This document shows positions 12,611 to 24,069 of a stretch of 64,000 nucleotides of DNA, piece after piece. The stretch's first letter is position 1, and the number at the start of each line of letters is the position of its first letter. The notes under the pieces are model-generated. The model worked only from the letters and a program-made list of their open reading frames with translations. It did not search any database and was not told the origin of the DNA. The stretch lies in NCBI GenBank assembly GCA_027943335.1, contig BSBK01004089.1, positions 2,326,501 through 2,390,500 on the forward strand, written 5' to 3'. Origin of the DNA: Chamaecyparis obtusa. Lineage: Eukaryota; Streptophyta; Pinopsida; Cupressales; Cupressaceae. Made by a program: the position numbers and the translations under genes.

Positions 12611-14260
12611 TCATACCATATGAAGTATATCTTGGAAAGAGGTTTCCAAAATCTTTATATTTGCTACCCATGTCTTCTCTAGGTTTTGACCAGCAAGTAT
12701 AAGTCCATTCAAAGAAAAAGATGAGATCTCAACATCCTTTATTATCGTAGCAAGAGCTCCATCAAGGGACTTATTCTCTTTCACCATGTTCTCAAGTTGC
12801 TTCTCCAGAATAGACAATTTAGGAGTAAGCATACTCCTTAAGATAGCAAATCTTCCTAGCACTCTTGTATTTTTTGTCTCTAACATACTGATTTTATCCA
12901 ATAACTTGGATACTTCCTTATCAATCTCTATAATAGATTATGAGGAGAACCCATAGTTCTTCACCAGGTCATCCAATGTCTTCTCATCATTGTGGATTAT
13001 ATCCTCCACATTCTTTACATGCCTGGAAAGGTTTATGGAGTAGTTGTATATCTTCTTTCCATGTATGATGCAAGACCTAACACTAGAGATAGTGGTGTCC
13101 AATATGTTGACATCCCACTTTAATGAATGACATAGCTCATCTAGCTTCTTCTCCATGTATTCTCTTTCAACTTTCAATGTTGCAGCCTTCTCTATAGAGG
13201 TAAAATGAACACCAAAGTTATCAAGGACTTTGTTTAGATTATCCATTGTCCCTAAAAAGTGAAAGGTATGGGTAGAATATTGTTAATTATATCTAATTCC
13301 ATGTCCAATAACTTTGAATTCTTCTTTGTCCTTTGTACTAATCTATCCTTAGCCTTAGAAAAGGTTACGAATGACAACTTCATCAGTTCATCTTCATCCA
13401 TGCCATCAATATTAGTGTTTAGAGGTTTACTATCACTTGTCAATAATAGAGTTGAAGAGATAGGAATAGATACATTTCTTTCTTTCTTAGCTTCAACTTC
13501 CTCCTTTACATCATCCAAAATTACCTTAGGTTCTTTCTTAGTGCCTTGTTCTTCTTTCTCAATAGATGCTTCTATTTCTCCCCCAGTCAATGTGCCATGA
13601 TTGCTTGTATTTTGTTCATTGCTTCCATCTACCTTAGTAGTAGTATCAACAATCCTTTGAAAAGGATAAAAAATATCTTGTGAAGTATCCAGGGTCACAG
13701 GAACAACCGAAATAAAGAAGTCTGGTTTCTTGACTGTATTGAAGAATTGATTACTATCATCTTCATCCTTAGATGAGTCAATGTGTACTTGTGCAGATTT
13801 AGAAGACTCCCCTTTCAGAATAGTTTTGTGCTTAGTAGCCTTGGACTTGGGAGGTGAAGGATTTTCTAATTCAACTTCCACTAATACCTGATCAATAACC
13901 TTGTGATTTTTTTTCTATTACTTCATCATACTTTCTTCCCATAATCTTTATCAGTCTTGTTTTTACTCTCAATAGGGGCTTAATGGCTTTCATTATTTTG
14001 TCATGCTCATCGAATGAAACAACATGTAGCATGTCTTCTATGGCTTTTATCTTTATCTTTTCATCATTTTTAAGTGCTTACTTTTTTCTTACTTTGAGCC
14101 TCTCATATAAATCCTTAGGAATTCTACCTTCGAGTTCCAGTAAATTCCTTTTAAATGCTAACATGTGATTAATGATAATATCTTCAATTACAATTTTAAC
14201 ATTTTCATCATACCTGTCGTTATCTATGATTTTAACATTATTTGTAAGCTCTATAGACAA
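12611..14260 (-). pseudogene. Broken gene for a charged, coiled-coil protein, family not recognised
   Basis: Four consecutive minus-strand pieces (14260-14078, 13881-13252, 13246-12938, 12901-12611) read as one protein of about 540 residues broken by an in-frame TAA at 14080-14078, a shift in an A8 run near 13905, a shift near 13250, and a stop near 12938. The N-terminal piece is basic and helical (KRNLLELEGRIPKDLYERL). The middle is acidic and Ser/Lys-rich (KKEPKVILDDVKEEVEAKKE). The C-terminal third has heptad-like leucines (LEKQLENMVKENKSL). No catalytic motif, signal peptide or membrane segment is visible. It may be an accessory ORF of an old retroelement; I do not recognise it. A short frame of similar composition at 63852-63998 also lies near a G tract. 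Confidence 0.5.
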
Positions 14261-14466
14261 GAAACCTCACTATTTCACCAAGGGTCAAGGTTAAACAACT
14301 CTCCATTGTTGACATGGTAGAGACTGACCCCATGGGGATTTGAACCTTGGATGTTAGTATTAAATAAATTAGAATTATAGATATAATTAATTAGAATATA
14401 TTTATTTAATTTGAGTAGAATTTTATTTTAAAAATTAGACTTCAAATTAAGTTAGAATTATAATTA
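14261..14466 (-). other. AT-rich flank with a tRNA-like B box
   Basis: On the minus strand near 14330 the sequence reads GGTTCAAATCCCC, matching the pol III B-box consensus GGTTCRANTCC. No convincing A box is seen upstream, so this is at most a tRNA-derived SINE fragment. The rest, 14340-14466, is AT-rich. Confidence 0.25.
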
Positions 14467-14483
14467 GAATTAAAATTATATGC

Positions 14484-15929
14484 TTTTTTTTAATTGATAA
14501 ACTACAACTATATGGGGTTGCACTCTTGTATTAACTTTAGAAAGAGTATTACAATCTAGATGTGATTCAACTGCACCATCTTTACAAAACTAATTTTTTT
14601 TAGCTCCCTACTAAGGGACATACTATTCAACTACATCTGAACTATCAAATAGTAAGGTCAACCTAAGACAAAAATGGGGTATGCCTCGAGTTTATAATCT
14701 ATACAATACACTATATTGAACTACAACTATTACCACAACATGAAGGATAAACATAGAAAATCAAAGAAGACTAGCACCAAGATCTATTTCCTATGGAAAA
14801 CAAGGCCACCGAAGGGCAATCTAGGTCACAAGCACACTGACCACTATGAGTCAAATCCACCAAATACATCTCCATAGACACTGACCTAGCCAACATTTCT
14901 GCTACAACCTCCTCCACTTCTTCTTTTGTGACCAAACCCTCCACCACCAAATATCTTTACAACCACTCTAAACCAACAAAATTTGATAGTTCTCCCATAG
15001 ACTTTTTCTAGAGTAGAGCATTCCTTTCAACAATCATGCACCTCTAAGCAACCCTCATTCCATCCCCATACTCAATGAGAGGAAATCTTGGCACCTCGTT
15101 ACTTCACCTACTAATGGAAAAGTAATCTTGGGGCAAAGAAATACTTCCCTAGTTGTCTAGATTTTCCATAACATCCTCAAGCTCCCCAAGAAAATATTTC
15201 CTCACCAAATTCCAAGAAAGAGTGATAATGATCTCTTTTTTTCTCCCTAGCATCAATAAGACATGCTACAAATATGGTAGTAATATTAGTATTCAACCAA
15301 TATCTACACTATTATTTTATAAACTTCTCACCCAATACACTTTAGAGAGCATGCACCACTTGGCTATGCTTAGTGAAAAACACCCTCTTCAACCTCTTTT
15401 CTGATACCTCACCTAGGAAGGAAATTTGCCTCTTCTTGCACCTCAACCTCATGGGAGTATCCTTGTTAACAAAGTGACATAGAAAAAAATACCAAGTAAC
15501 TATTTGGGGAAACACAATATCCTACCATCCCACCGCCCACAATCATTTAGATACCATCATCCAAGTACTACCTTGGCTCTCGAAATTTGTGGGAGATTTT
15601 TTATCCAAGCTATTCCACATGGGATAATATAGAGAAAAAGGTACCACATGCCTTGTTGGTAGCCTAATCACTTGTTGCCTTACCCCCATTGTGTTGCCAT
15701 GCCACCAAATTATCATTTCCAAGTCATACCAATAAATCATTGACTCATGCGAAATAAATATAGGTCAATTCAATCATACTTGGGGAATGAACTCATCATA
15801 GCACATAAAGCATGAGTATACATTATCCAACCACAATCGAGATACTTTTAACTCCCATTAAAATATATACAACTAATCACTTGGTTATTCCCTTTCATCC
15901 TAATCACACCCAACCTCCACTTTGGATGT
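14484..15929 (-). mobile_element. LINE-type retroposon H, 3' part with poly(A)
   Basis: This is the 3' portion of a minus-strand retroposon split by element B. A run of nine T at 14484-14492 is the poly(A) tail seen from the other strand, preceded in sense by TTTATCAATT, a usual plant LINE ending. The 17-bp sequence GAATTAAAATTATATGC lies directly outside (14467-14483) and recurs at 43989-44005, beyond B. That is the target duplication. Minus-strand frames here (for example 15740-15543) are short and broken, with no motif I recognise. The other half is at 42371-43988. Confidence 0.65.
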
Positions 15930-17176
15930 TGTAATACCCCAAAAATGGGCTATAAGTTCATTAATCTCCTACATCTTCAATTCGAAAAAAATCGACATCA
16001 AAGTCCTAACCTAAGGCACATCTAAACATCATCGAATCATAATTGATTATCTTAAATTTTGCATCGGGGAATATTCCTAGCAATATTCCTAATTATCTTA
16101 ATTATCTTTAATTTAATGATTATTTGGCGATAAATCACATTTATCCTAAGTTTGATTAATTGAATATTTTCATATTTAATTAATTAGATTTAATATTTGC
16201 CACTTAATTGTTTAATTAAATTTAATTCTATCTATTATTAATTGTATTATTTAATTTTGACAATAGATCAAAATTCCTATCTTTAATTGATTAAATTCTT
16301 ATTTAATTAATTAAAGCATGTTGTCATTATTTAATAATATAATTTTTAATAAAAGTTTGGTAAAATAGTTAATTAACCCATAAATTAATTATTTTATTTC
16401 AAAAATCAGTTGAGTTGAGGATAAATCACTTTATTTATTTATTTAATTCTTAATTATTATGCATATTCAAAAGAAACAGTTAAACTCCAAATCAGAAAAT
16501 CAATGCAAGTTATTGACTTTTTGGAACTCAACATCCTTTTGGAGTTCAAAAAGCTTGTCTAAACTCTAATTTGAGTTAAAAAGCTATTTTTGCATGATTT
16601 TGAGAATTAACTATCTTTCATGATCAGATAACTCAAAAATCAAGATGAGTTAATTTGAGTGATTTATGGCTTTTCCCATGCACCTCCAAAGCCCTGGATT
16701 TCTATAAATTAAAGGCTTCAGCTCTTCACAAATCATCTCATATTTTGCACAATCACGCTGGAGAATTGGAATTGAAGAATCAAAGCTCTTGCGAATCGAC
16801 ATCTTTGTGAGATCAATCTTATTTTTTTGCATTCATATTTCATATCATTGTTAGATTAGCATAGCATATCAGTTTTCATATAGATTAATTTCATATCAGT
16901 TTTTCATTCATTCTTATTACATAGAAAAATCCAAAAAAATAGCTTAATTGCATTCAATCTCATATCTAGATCAATTGCATTCAAATTCTTCATTTAGGTG
17001 TCGTCTAGGTCACTGATCTCGATTACAATCTGAGAACATTAATCTCGCACCTATTAGAAGGCAGTAAATTGCTTGGTTAGTTTAGCTTTCAATTTTGCAC
17101 GATTTTGATTATAGCTAACCTCTAATGTTTTACTAAGTGTTGTGTCTACAGATCAGGTACAATTTTCACACACACA
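15930..17176 (+). repeat. 5' LTR of element B
   Basis: It starts TGTAATACCCC and ends CACACACACA. It has the same length as the 3' LTR and about 99% identity. Positions 16080-16460 are very AT-rich. The transcription start and polyadenylation sites cannot be placed from sequence alone. Confidence 0.95.
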
Positions 17177-17180
17177 TTTC

Positions 17181-17198
17181 TGGCACCCACCGTGGGGC
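17181..17198 (+). promoter_or_regulatory. Primer-binding site of B (tRNA-Lys-like)
   Basis: TGGCACCCACCGTGGGGC, four bases (TTTC) after the LTR. It differs at one position from the complement of the plant tRNA-Lys 3' end (TGGCGCCCACCGTGGGGC, from memory). It marks the start of minus-strand DNA synthesis. Confidence 0.8.
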
Positions 17199-17283
17199 CC
17201 TAAAACGGGTTTCCAATTCAATTCTATCAATTTCTATCTTTTTCTCCTCGGGATCTGTGCAAAACTGTGATTTTTAATTTTTG

Positions 17284-17520
17284 TCCGTACATCTGTCATA
17301 CGAGTTTCTGACAAATGTCGTATGAGAGCATACCCACTATCGTATGATACTGGACCCACTGTCGTACGATAGTCTATCAGATCGAGGCTCGTTTCATCAC
17401 AAACCCACTGTCGTATGGTAGCATACCCAGTGTCATACGAGTTTTTGGACTGTCGTCTGAGAGCATACCCACTGTCGTACGAGTTTTCATACCAGTTTTT
17501 GACTGTCGTTTCATTTTGCA
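17284..17520 (+). repeat. Leader array 1 of TGTCGTACGAG motifs in B
   Basis: About nine copies of a motif with core TGTCGTACGAG, often preceded by CCCA(C/G), occur within 240 bp starting about 90 bp after the primer site. The core TCGTACGA is an 8-bp palindrome. Many copies carry C-to-T or G-to-A changes (TCGTATGA, TCATACGA). Confidence 0.8.
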
Positions 17521-18287
17521 CAGCAGAGTATCATATTTGATTTTTATATTTCGGCTAACTGCTAATTTTGACAATTGAAATTCTCTATTTTTTATTGCTC
17601 TCTACTGGTTTTGATTGGGAAAAGTGCAAGAATTGCTAAAAATCAGGTAAAATCTACTAAGAACGTTGCGAGGATCACTAGGTATTCTCCTTCATCTAAT
17701 AACATTTTGATTTGGGCTTAAAATAAATCTCTCATGTGTCTAGCTTGTGTGCGTCTTCTCATGCTTTTATTCTACACACTTGCATAATTTGATACTAGGT
17801 TGTGATCCCTTAAGGATTCATTAAGTAGTCTTAGAATACTTGTGATTGATCTTGATTGCTATCTTGGGTTATTGGACTCGCTAATCTGTCGGCCCCTCAT
17901 TTCCACCCCGTGGTTGCAATCTCAGCGCCATAAAGGGGAGGGGTCAACAGGACAGAAGCGTTAAATGTTCCACTTGGCAACCCTTTTGTGCTTTTAGGAA
18001 CTCACTTGTTTTCTAAGTTGGGGACTCATTTTTAGCTTGTGTGAGGTGTTAAGTGTTCCACTTTGTGGACTCATCTCATATTCACTTTAAGCGTTAAGTG
18101 TTCCTCTTTCTACTTTTTGGGTACTTTTGGTAGATTTGCTTTCGGGAATATATCTGTGCTCACATAGTAATTAGGCCCTATGAACACTATTCATGATTCT
18201 TGAAAGATTGGATTCCCAGTGAAATCCTTCTTGATGACAGAATCCTTGTAGGTAGGGAGGATACTTAGTGCGTTTCACATTCAACTT

Positions 18288-18485
18288 GGTTAGTGCATCT
18301 TCTCTTATTGATCGACACATTCTCTCTCCGGAGAGGTTGATAGATCACGTAGGGTTGATATCACAAGCTTTGGTGAATCAAAATTGGTTAGTGTGTCTTC
18401 TCTTATTGATTGATACATTCTCTCCTCGGAGAGGTTGATAAATCATGTGGAGTTGATATCACAGACCTTGGTGGAACAAAACTTT
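18288..18485 (+). repeat. 98-bp tandem duplication in B leader
   Basis: Two copies begin GGTTAGTG at 18288 and 18386 and share the block CGGAGAGGTTGATA. Element A appears to have a single copy in its equivalent position (about 400-520), so the duplication separates the two copies of the family. Confidence 0.7.
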
Positions 18486-19199
18486 GTCTTAGCGTGTCGG
18501 ATTAATCTGCTTGCTTTGTTTGGGTTAAAAGTGAAGAGGTGTCAAAACCTTGAATCTGGAGCTAAGTCCCCTTGTGGTATAAATTTGTGAGTCATCTTTA
18601 GAGAGGGTTAACCGTAGCGGACAATCCCTTCATAGGGCAAACTGCGTTGACGGAACCTCAAGCGGTCATAGCCATTTTCGCCATGGTAGTGACAGCCACT
18701 ATATAAATGTCCTTGTGGAAGAAATCTCCACGGGTATGGTTCATTGTTGGGTTGTCAGATCTCCCTAGCAGCTCTTGAAGATTAAGTTCTCAGACTGTGT
18801 CAAAACCCTAGTGCGCCGGGATTGGAGTTCACCCCTTTGAATCATAAAAGCTGCAGAGTCAAACCATTACTAAAAACCCTAGAGAGGCCAATTTTTCACT
18901 TTCAGGTATATGTGTGTTATTGCAAAACTTTTCAGAACAAACACAATTAGTACTCTCAGGGATTAGCACAATTTGGTCACTTGATTGTTCATGCGCAAGG
19001 TTGCTTTTGCCCTTGTTCATTATTTTCAGACGTGCTTGGAATCACTTGCTTGCTATTCTACATGCTTATTTATCTACTTGGCTATTAAAAATGATCAAAT
19101 CTGGTATAACCTTCAAAATCTGGACCGTACAATTTGCAAACAATCCTGAATTGAAAACCTTAAATTTTGCAAAAATTGACGTAAAGTTCTTTCTGGAGT

Positions 19200-19450
19200 C
19201 AAAAGTCATTTCAAGAAGTCAAAAGTCATACAAATTTTTGTCAAATGTCATTTCAGTATCGCCCATATGTCATATGATTGAGAACCCAGTGTCGTACGAG
19301 TTTTCAAACCAGCAAAATTCAAGAAGCCAAAAATTTGTTAGCAACTGTCGTACGAGTTTTGTCAACTGTCATTTCATTGCTACCCAACTGTTGTACGAGT
19401 TTAGCAACTGTCGTTTCATATACTACCCAGTGTCGTACGAGTCTGCAGAG
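19200..19450 (+). repeat. Leader array 2 of TGTCGTACGAG motifs in B
   Basis: A second cluster of roughly ten copies with core (A/T)GTC(G/A)T(A/T)(C/T)GAG or TGTCATTTCA, ending about 450 bp before the gag start. The cores match array 1 but spacers are different, so the same short motif has been multiplied twice in one leader. The overlapping open frames at 18914-19595 are explained by this repeat. Confidence 0.75.
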
Positions 19451-19901
19451 TGTCATTTGGAAAAATTTGAGAGAGTTGTCAGAAATTGTCAAATTGCAAG
19501 ATATCCAATGTTTCCAGCCTAGTTCCAGAATCTGTCAAAAATATCATTGTGTCAGGAACAGAGCAGTAGCTATTGAGCATTCTACCATTTTCTGAGTTTG
19601 ATCTTTTGAATCCGATCTAGTCTTCTGTTTGATCAATTTGAGTCCTTTTTATCTCGTGTCAAAACCTTGTCATAACTATCAATCTTCAATCAATCTTCCA
19701 AAACAGACTGAGTGTTGAGAACTCGTGTCCTCTATCTTTTGGGCGATCTATCCCATACATCTAGGGCACAGTTTCCTTCACCCACATCTCATTAGATCTT
19801 CAAAACTATCATAATCTTGACAAGGTTACGTCATCCAATTTTCTCGAATCAAATTGTTCTTCAGTTGTCTTCGTCCTTTTCTTATGTTTCATTCAAAGTT
19901 A

Positions 19902-21437
19902 ATGGTGGAGACTAGAGCTTCTTCACACAAGAAATCAGAAGAAACATCTCAGAACTTACTTTTGACCAATACCTTGGGTCCAACTCTTGAACAACTCATC
20001 AAGTCAGGTATCTACGAAGACGACAGTCTCGGTAACTTTCGATTGAAAACTGGTTACATACCTCCTCTATCAACTCATAGAGGTAATCAGCAAACTCCTC
20101 CTCAATCTGTTCCAGGGAGCCCAAAAACTCCTACCATGTCTCAAGTAGGGACAAACCACGGTTCTCTAGGAGGAGGATCCCAAGAACACCATTCTCAACA
20201 TAATGCCGACCAAGAATCTACACCCTCTGAAATCCATCAGTGTCAGAATGACGATGAATTCAAAAGAATGATGAGGCATTTCTTGAAAATGGATAGAGAG
20301 GCATACTTTTTGCAATTAGCCCAGGAAGGAGCTAGACTTCCTCCTCACTTCAATGTCGAAGATATCATCACGCATGAGGAAGAAACTCCGATGATGGCCA
20401 TAATGAACTAGCTGCACACTATGCAAGTCAAAATGAATAAAATTGAGAAAGAGAAGGAACCCAAGGAATTCTCCATGGAGGCCCTTTGTCCTTTCCCTTT
20501 TGACAAAGACTTGTATATGCCTCCATTCCCAAAAAGAGTGGAGATACCAAAGTATGACAAATATGACGGACACTCTGATCCTCAAGATCATGTCAGAGAG
20601 TTCTGTACGCAATCCATGGAATTCATGCATGAACCGACTTATCTGATGCGTCTTTTTCCTAGATCCTTGGGCGGAGCATCCATTCAGTGGTTTTCAAGAT
20701 TACCTTCTACGATCAAAACTTTTAAGGAATTGATTAAATTGTTTTATCAACAATATTCCTACAATATTCAACATCCGATTACCATGATCGATATCTGTAA
20801 CCTCAAGCAATATCTAGGGGAATCATTCCTAACTTTTCTCAAGAGGTGGCGAAAGAAGTTTTCTCTATATGCTAGACCAATTCCCGAAATGGAGAAACTT
20901 GAAATCTTTATCAATAACCTTGTTCCAGAGCTCAACTATCCATTACAAATGCAAGATCATGTATCTTTTGATAAAATGGTGGATAATGCAATCAAGATTG
21001 AGAAAGTACTTGTCAAGAAAGGAGAAATCACACTTCAAAAGGACAAGTCTAAATCTGGATCTAGCTCAAAAGATAAAAATAAGAGCTAGAATAGAAACAA
21101 AGGTATCATCTCTGATGGTGTTGTTGACACTATCCGCACCCCATCAAAGGCACCGGCCTACAATCTCACCCTTGCCACCAAAGCCATTGAAGCTTCAGAG
21201 CAAAAATCTGCTGAACCATCTCCAAAGAAGCCATTTAAACGATGGGATAATAAATGAAAGTTTACTCCCCCAGGAGAATCTTTGGAATCTACCCTGAGAA
21301 CCCTGATAGCTGATAACATGATCTCTTTACCACCAATCTGAAAACCTGATCCGGATCCAAAACCATATTGGTGGAAAGATAATGAATTCTGTGCTTTCCA
21401 TCAGACTAAAGGCCACAGAACGAATGGATGCTTCCAC
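19902..21437 (+). pseudogene. gag: B gag, with four in-frame stops
   Basis: The likely start is ATG at 19902 (MVETRASSHKK, a common Tat gag start); another in-frame ATG lies at 19854. One frame continues to the finger and into protease, broken by TAG 20409, TAG 21087, TGA 21255 and TGA 21339, with no frameshift. Core blocks: MEALCPFPFDKDLYMPPFPK, IPKYDKYDGHSDPQDH, YLMRLFPRSLGGASIQW, YQQYSYN and CNLKQYLGESFLTFLKRW. A CHHC finger CAFHQTKGHRTNGC follows near 21390. It would be the structural particle protein that packages the element RNA. The finger has Cys-x2-His-x5-His-x4-Cys spacing rather than the retroviral CCHC knuckle. Confidence 0.88.
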
Positions 21438-22691
21438 TTGAAGCATACCATTCAAGACTTGATAGATCAAGGGGACATCACGATCGATAATCCTACTAGC
21501 AATAATGATCACACAGCATTTACAGAACCGTTTCCACAACATGGCAAGGGAGTTTCCACTTCTCAGCCTAACATGGGGGCAAAAGTCAACTATGCCTACC
21601 CTAGAAACGATGCTGTCATCAATATGGTTGAACCATGTCTCTCTGAGAGCTGCAATGTCATCACAATTGTACGAAGAGATAGAAATCATTCCTCAGCTAA
21701 TGCGGTTACCAGATCACAAGCTCAGACTCATCTGAAAGGACAAACACCAAGTTCATCTAATGTTCCTAAGATACCTTTCAATCTCACATCCGCTTCTAAA
21801 CAGAAGGTTGCCTCGAAATCTTCCAATCCAAAGGATACAAGACCTACATCTTACAGCATCGTCCAACAACTCCAGCATACCAATGCCAAAATCTCTATGT
21901 TTGAGTTACTTCGAATATCTCCAGCTCACAGAGATATCCTAGACAAAGCTTTGCTCGGCTCTAATGTTCCTGATGATCTAGATCTAGACAGGTTCCAGAC
22001 TATGGTTGGTCATCTAACGTCTCCGCAATATATCTCATTTTCAGAGGAAGATGACAAATCCCTAAGTCACCCACATAATCAGCCCTTGCACATAGAAGTC
22101 TTGATCCAGAACCATCGAGTCAAACGTGTGTTGATAGACAGGGGCGCAGGCCTCAACATTTGTTCTTACAACTTAATCACACAGTTGGGATTCTCAGAGA
22201 TGGCTATTGATCCTCGAAAGAAGATCACCATAAAAGCCTATGATGAACAAGAAAGAGCTTCTAAAGGCACCATTGTCTTACCCATCCGAGTGGGTCCGGT
22301 CATCAAAGATACCACATGTCAGGTGCTTGATCTACCATTGGCTTACAATATCCTTCTAGGGAGACCCTGGATACATGAAATGCAAGCTATTCCTTCTACA
22401 TACCATCAATGCTTGAAATTTCCCTATGAAGGAGTGGAGGTTACTATCCCAGCAAATCTAAGTACAACTTGCAATACATTGAAGGAAAGTGCCGATAAGC
22501 TTGTTCCCAATAACAGAGAATCTTCCATCAAGCAGCTAAATGTTGCTTCCACATCTAAGATGGATGACATTGCTAAAGAGATCAATATCAAAGAAAATGG
22601 GATGGGAGAATACACTATAAAGCCAGTCTTGTCTCTGACATCTCTCCCTATCTCGCCCAAGTCATATGGACAATCTTTGAAGCAATGTAAA
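21438..22691 (+). pseudogene. pol: B protease region of pol (interrupted by C)
   Basis: An open frame continuous with gag, from the finger linker through the protease, cut at 22691 by element C. The core is RVLIDRGAGLNIC near 22130, with Asp-Arg-Gly where Asp-Thr/Ser-Gly is usual. Other landmarks are ITIKAYDEQERASKGTIVLP and the AYNILLGRPWIHEMQAIPST block near 22340. An aspartic protease would cut the polyprotein during particle maturation. The last codon before C is the Lys of the duplicated target GTAAA, and the frame resumes at 34015 in register. Confidence 0.85.
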
Positions 22692-24055
22692 TGTAGACTA
22701 GGATTTGAGCGTGCACCTAAACCTGTTTTGAAGGCCAAAGACAAACAAACATCATAGCATATAATCAAATCAAATTTAATGGTAAGCAAACTAAAATCAA
22801 AGCCACCTCAGTTTAAGCCTAAAACGGATGCACCCATGCACCGTTTGATATGCTTGGATATAGATGGATGTGGGTGTGCAAACTCAAGCACTTGGAGCAT
22901 GCAAGATAAATGATGATTTGAGGATCAAGAAGACCCAAAATGACACAAAATAGGTATGAGGAACCGATTTTGCCTCAAAGGCCTCAAGAACACACAAATA
23001 TGCAAAGCTAAAAGATGAACTAAGATTGATTAAACAAGAAATGAATCTATGTTAATCCAATTAAGCTAATTTAGATGTGATTTAAGCTTGGAAATGATCT
23101 AAAATGATGAGTTTATGCTTATGCTAGAATGAAAATGGCATTATAACTTTGCTATTGAGTTTGAGAGTTGAAAGATGAGAGAGGATTGTTTGCTCAAAGA
23201 AGTGAGGCTATTTATAGGAAAAGGGAAGGTCTTGGGTTAAAAGGATGAGTCAGAGTTAGGGCTAAGGTTAGGGTTGAGTCAAGGACAAGTGTCTTGACAA
23301 GTGTCAAGGGAGGATTGAGTTGAAAGTTTGAGGGCATGTGCACAATTTGGTAAATGTGCCCAAGGCCAAGAGGTGGCAAGGAAGGGATAAGAAGGTCTTA
23401 AATGCATAATGAATGCATGTAAGAAAGATAAGGAAGGCTTAAATGCATCCTTAAATGCATTTGCAAGAGGTGGCCAAGAGGTGGCAATCCTTGTTGACCA
23501 AAAAGGATGACTAAGAGGAGGTTAGCATAAGTTTTGGTAAACCTTTTGCTAATGGAATGTGACAAGATTAGAAAGGGGTTTAGGATTAGGATTAGGATTA
23601 GGAGAAAGGGATGGGCAAGTGGCTTTTGGTGAGATTTAGATATTTATTAAAGGTAAATTTAATAAATATTAAATATCTAGGGTTAGGGTTTGAAGGGACT
23701 AGATTAGGGGTTTGACCCATTTAGAGGAAGGTTTAGGACTTTCTAGAAGAGTTTAGTGCTCTTTAGAATTTTGGCCAACTTTGGGATAAAAAATAAATTA
23801 AAAATAAATTAATTTATTTTTGAAGTTTTTTGGTCAATTTATTAATCAAATAATTAATAAATTAGGGATAATGTCCAAATGCCATTTTTAGGCTAGATTC
23901 CTTAATTAAAGATTTTTAATTAAGAGAGAGGGATTTAATGCCATAAAAATAAATTAATTAATTAAATAAATAATTAATTAATAAATGATGATGTCATCAA
24001 AAATTTTCAGAAAATAAAAATAATTTATTTTCTGAAGGATTTTTCGGTGTCTACA
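22692..24055 (-). repeat. 3' LTR of element C (left copy)
   Basis: On the minus strand it begins TGTAGACACCG and ends AATCCTAGTCTACA, with terminal TGTAGAC/GTCTACA inverted repeats. It includes three AGGATT units near 23582, one more than the other LTR. Its insertion added an artificial C-terminus to the open B pol frame. Confidence 0.93.
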
Positions 24056-24069
24056 TTTTGCCCCTCTTT
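24056..24069 (-). promoter_or_regulatory. Polypurine tract of C
   Basis: It reads AAAGAGGGGCAAAA on the minus strand, touching the 3' LTR. All 14 bases are identical to the tract of B at 41105-41118. It primes plus-strand DNA synthesis. Confidence 0.85.

Noticed and set aside
14300..14350. tRNA gene
   Set aside because: Only a B-box-like word is present; no A box, anticodon arm or acceptor pairing can be drawn.
19278..19595. Open frames upstream of B gag as a possible extra gene
   Set aside because: The protein is a direct translation of the TGTCGTACGAG array, with no counterpart in frame in element A.
23582..23605. AGGATT repeats and TTAGGG-like words resembling telomere DNA
   Set aside because: The unit is AGGATT, only two or three copies, and it lies inside the C LTR; the plant telomere unit is TTTAGGG.
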